NCBI GenBank assembly: GCA_963580285.1
Contig: OY757021.1
Span: forward strand, 96,772,149 to 96,836,148
Length of the DNA: 64,000 bases
Direction: 5' to 3'
DNA from: Lucinisca nassula
Taxonomy: Eukaryota; Mollusca; Bivalvia; Lucinida; Lucinidae
The translations under genes and the position numbers were made by a program. Of this stretch, positions 63,336 to 64,000 are shown piece after piece (positions within the stretch are counted from its first letter, which is position 1; the number at the start of each line of letters is the position of its first letter). Under the pieces are notes generated by a model. That model was not told where the DNA came from. It made no database searches and was given only the letters and a program-made list of their open reading frames with translations.

Positions 63336-64000
63336 ATCAGAATCAGAATCAGAATTGTTACTAGTGACACGTCAAATGACATTCATACACCAGGACCTGT
63401 GATTGGAAGCTAGTCCCTTGCTCTAACCAAAGAGGTAAATTTAGTTACACAATCATCAGCACATTCAGCTGTCGCAATAATCAAATCGGGAAGGGCATTC
63501 CAATCTCTAATGGTTCTGGGGAAGAACGACTCTTTATAAATGTCAGTTCTTGCAGTAAGGGTCTGAAACGCCGACGAATGGTGATTTCTACAGTGTCTAG
63601 CTGGGGGAACAAGGTCATCCGTTGGAATGCTGCCAGCACCCTTTAGACCTTTGTATAAAGGGATTAGCCTGTTGTCTTTTCTCCTTTTTTTGAGAGACAC
63701 CCATATTAATTTTCCAAGTATTCCAGTCATGCTCCCAGTTTCAAAGCAGTAATTGCCTGTTACAAATCTAGCAGCTCTATTCTGAACTTTCTCAATTTCA
63801 TCGTTAAGGACACTCCACTGGGGTCCCAGATACAACTACCATATTCCAAGATTGGGCGAACAAGACCTTTATATGTTGCCTCTTTTACATCCTGAGGGCA
63901 CTGATGAAGATTTCGCCTCAGGAAACCAAGCGTTCTATTTGCCTTAGTATAGTAGTCGCAGATAAGATTGACTAGGCGGAGCTATTCAGATGTTGTCAAT
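63336..64000 (-). pseudogene. CR1-like LINE 3' end, runs off the window
   Basis: Minus strand from about 63945: frame 63835-63410 reads NDEIEKVQNRAARFVTGNYC, SMTGILGKLIWVSLKKRRKD, LIPLYKGLKGAGSIPTDDLV and KESFFPRTIRDWNALPD to the stop. It is the same family as 40643-41735 and better preserved. The 3' tail is three to four copies of ATTCTG (63336-63358). The 5' side is unclear beyond about 63945. Confidence 0.8.

Overview
The window is eukaryotic, intron-rich and AT-rich, and almost entirely built of mobile elements and tandem repeats. Fossil LINE and Penelope-like reverse transcriptases, tRNA-derived SINEs, and MITE/satellite families with internal tandem arrays point to an invertebrate, most likely a bivalve mollusc. 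That assignment rests on the look of the repeats and not on a database match. There are no operons, ribosome binding sites or CRISPR arrays.

The one host gene I can support is a PRD-class homeobox gene on the + strand. I assembled it from four exons (17815-17955, 20637-20742, 26782-27020, 28607-28711). Splice sites and phases agree at every junction (0, 1, 0). The 197 codons carry an eh1/octapeptide-like motif (FSIHNLLG) in exon 2 and a complete Q50 homeodomain split between residues 46 and 47 across exons 3 and 4. Exon 4 ends at a clean donor, so at least one 3' exon lies outside what I can recognise. A second possible first exon (24224-24284) has a phase that also fits exon 3 and sits just downstream of a CRE-like octamer.

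Layout. 1-3.3 kb: microsatellite, small MITEs and repeats. 3.3-11.3 kb: a stack of retroelements (a Nimb/I-like LINE with APE and RT, pieces of a CR1-like LINE, and a Penelope-like element on the minus strand) lying between inverted arrays of a 'CTCGGCCCCT' repeat. 11.3-16.1 kb: MITEs, a tandem-repeat element, a 2.5-kb TIR element full of ATGGATATCCAT palindromes and holding a SINE with a clear 11-bp target duplication, then an orphan ORF. 17.8-28.7 kb: the homeobox gene, with introns packed with at least five MITE families and two minisatellites. 29-36 kb: more MITEs, a 2-kb tandem-repeat element, a hammerhead ribozyme in a retrozyme-like repeat, and an inverted duplication. 36-39 kb: a 47-bp minisatellite split by a Penelope-like insertion. 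40-49 kb: a CR1-like LINE 3' end, a satellite/MITE complex with 59-bp and about 185-bp arrays, and a 2.4-kb element with a 146-bp internal array. 49-58 kb: MITE, Penelope-like copy, tRNA-Asp-like locus, a 1.45-kb tandem duplication and a decayed minus-strand LINE. 58-64 kb: MITEs, a second hammerhead ribozyme, SINE pieces, tRNA-Asp/Glu-like loci and the 3' end of another CR1-like LINE.

The most notable non-coding finding is a pair of hammerhead ribozymes (32935-32980 + and 58951-58996 -). Each has a complete catalytic core, a 6-bp stem I, a 4-bp stem II and a 3-bp stem III. The first sits at the junction of direct repeats spaced 240 bp apart, as expected for a retrozyme dimer.
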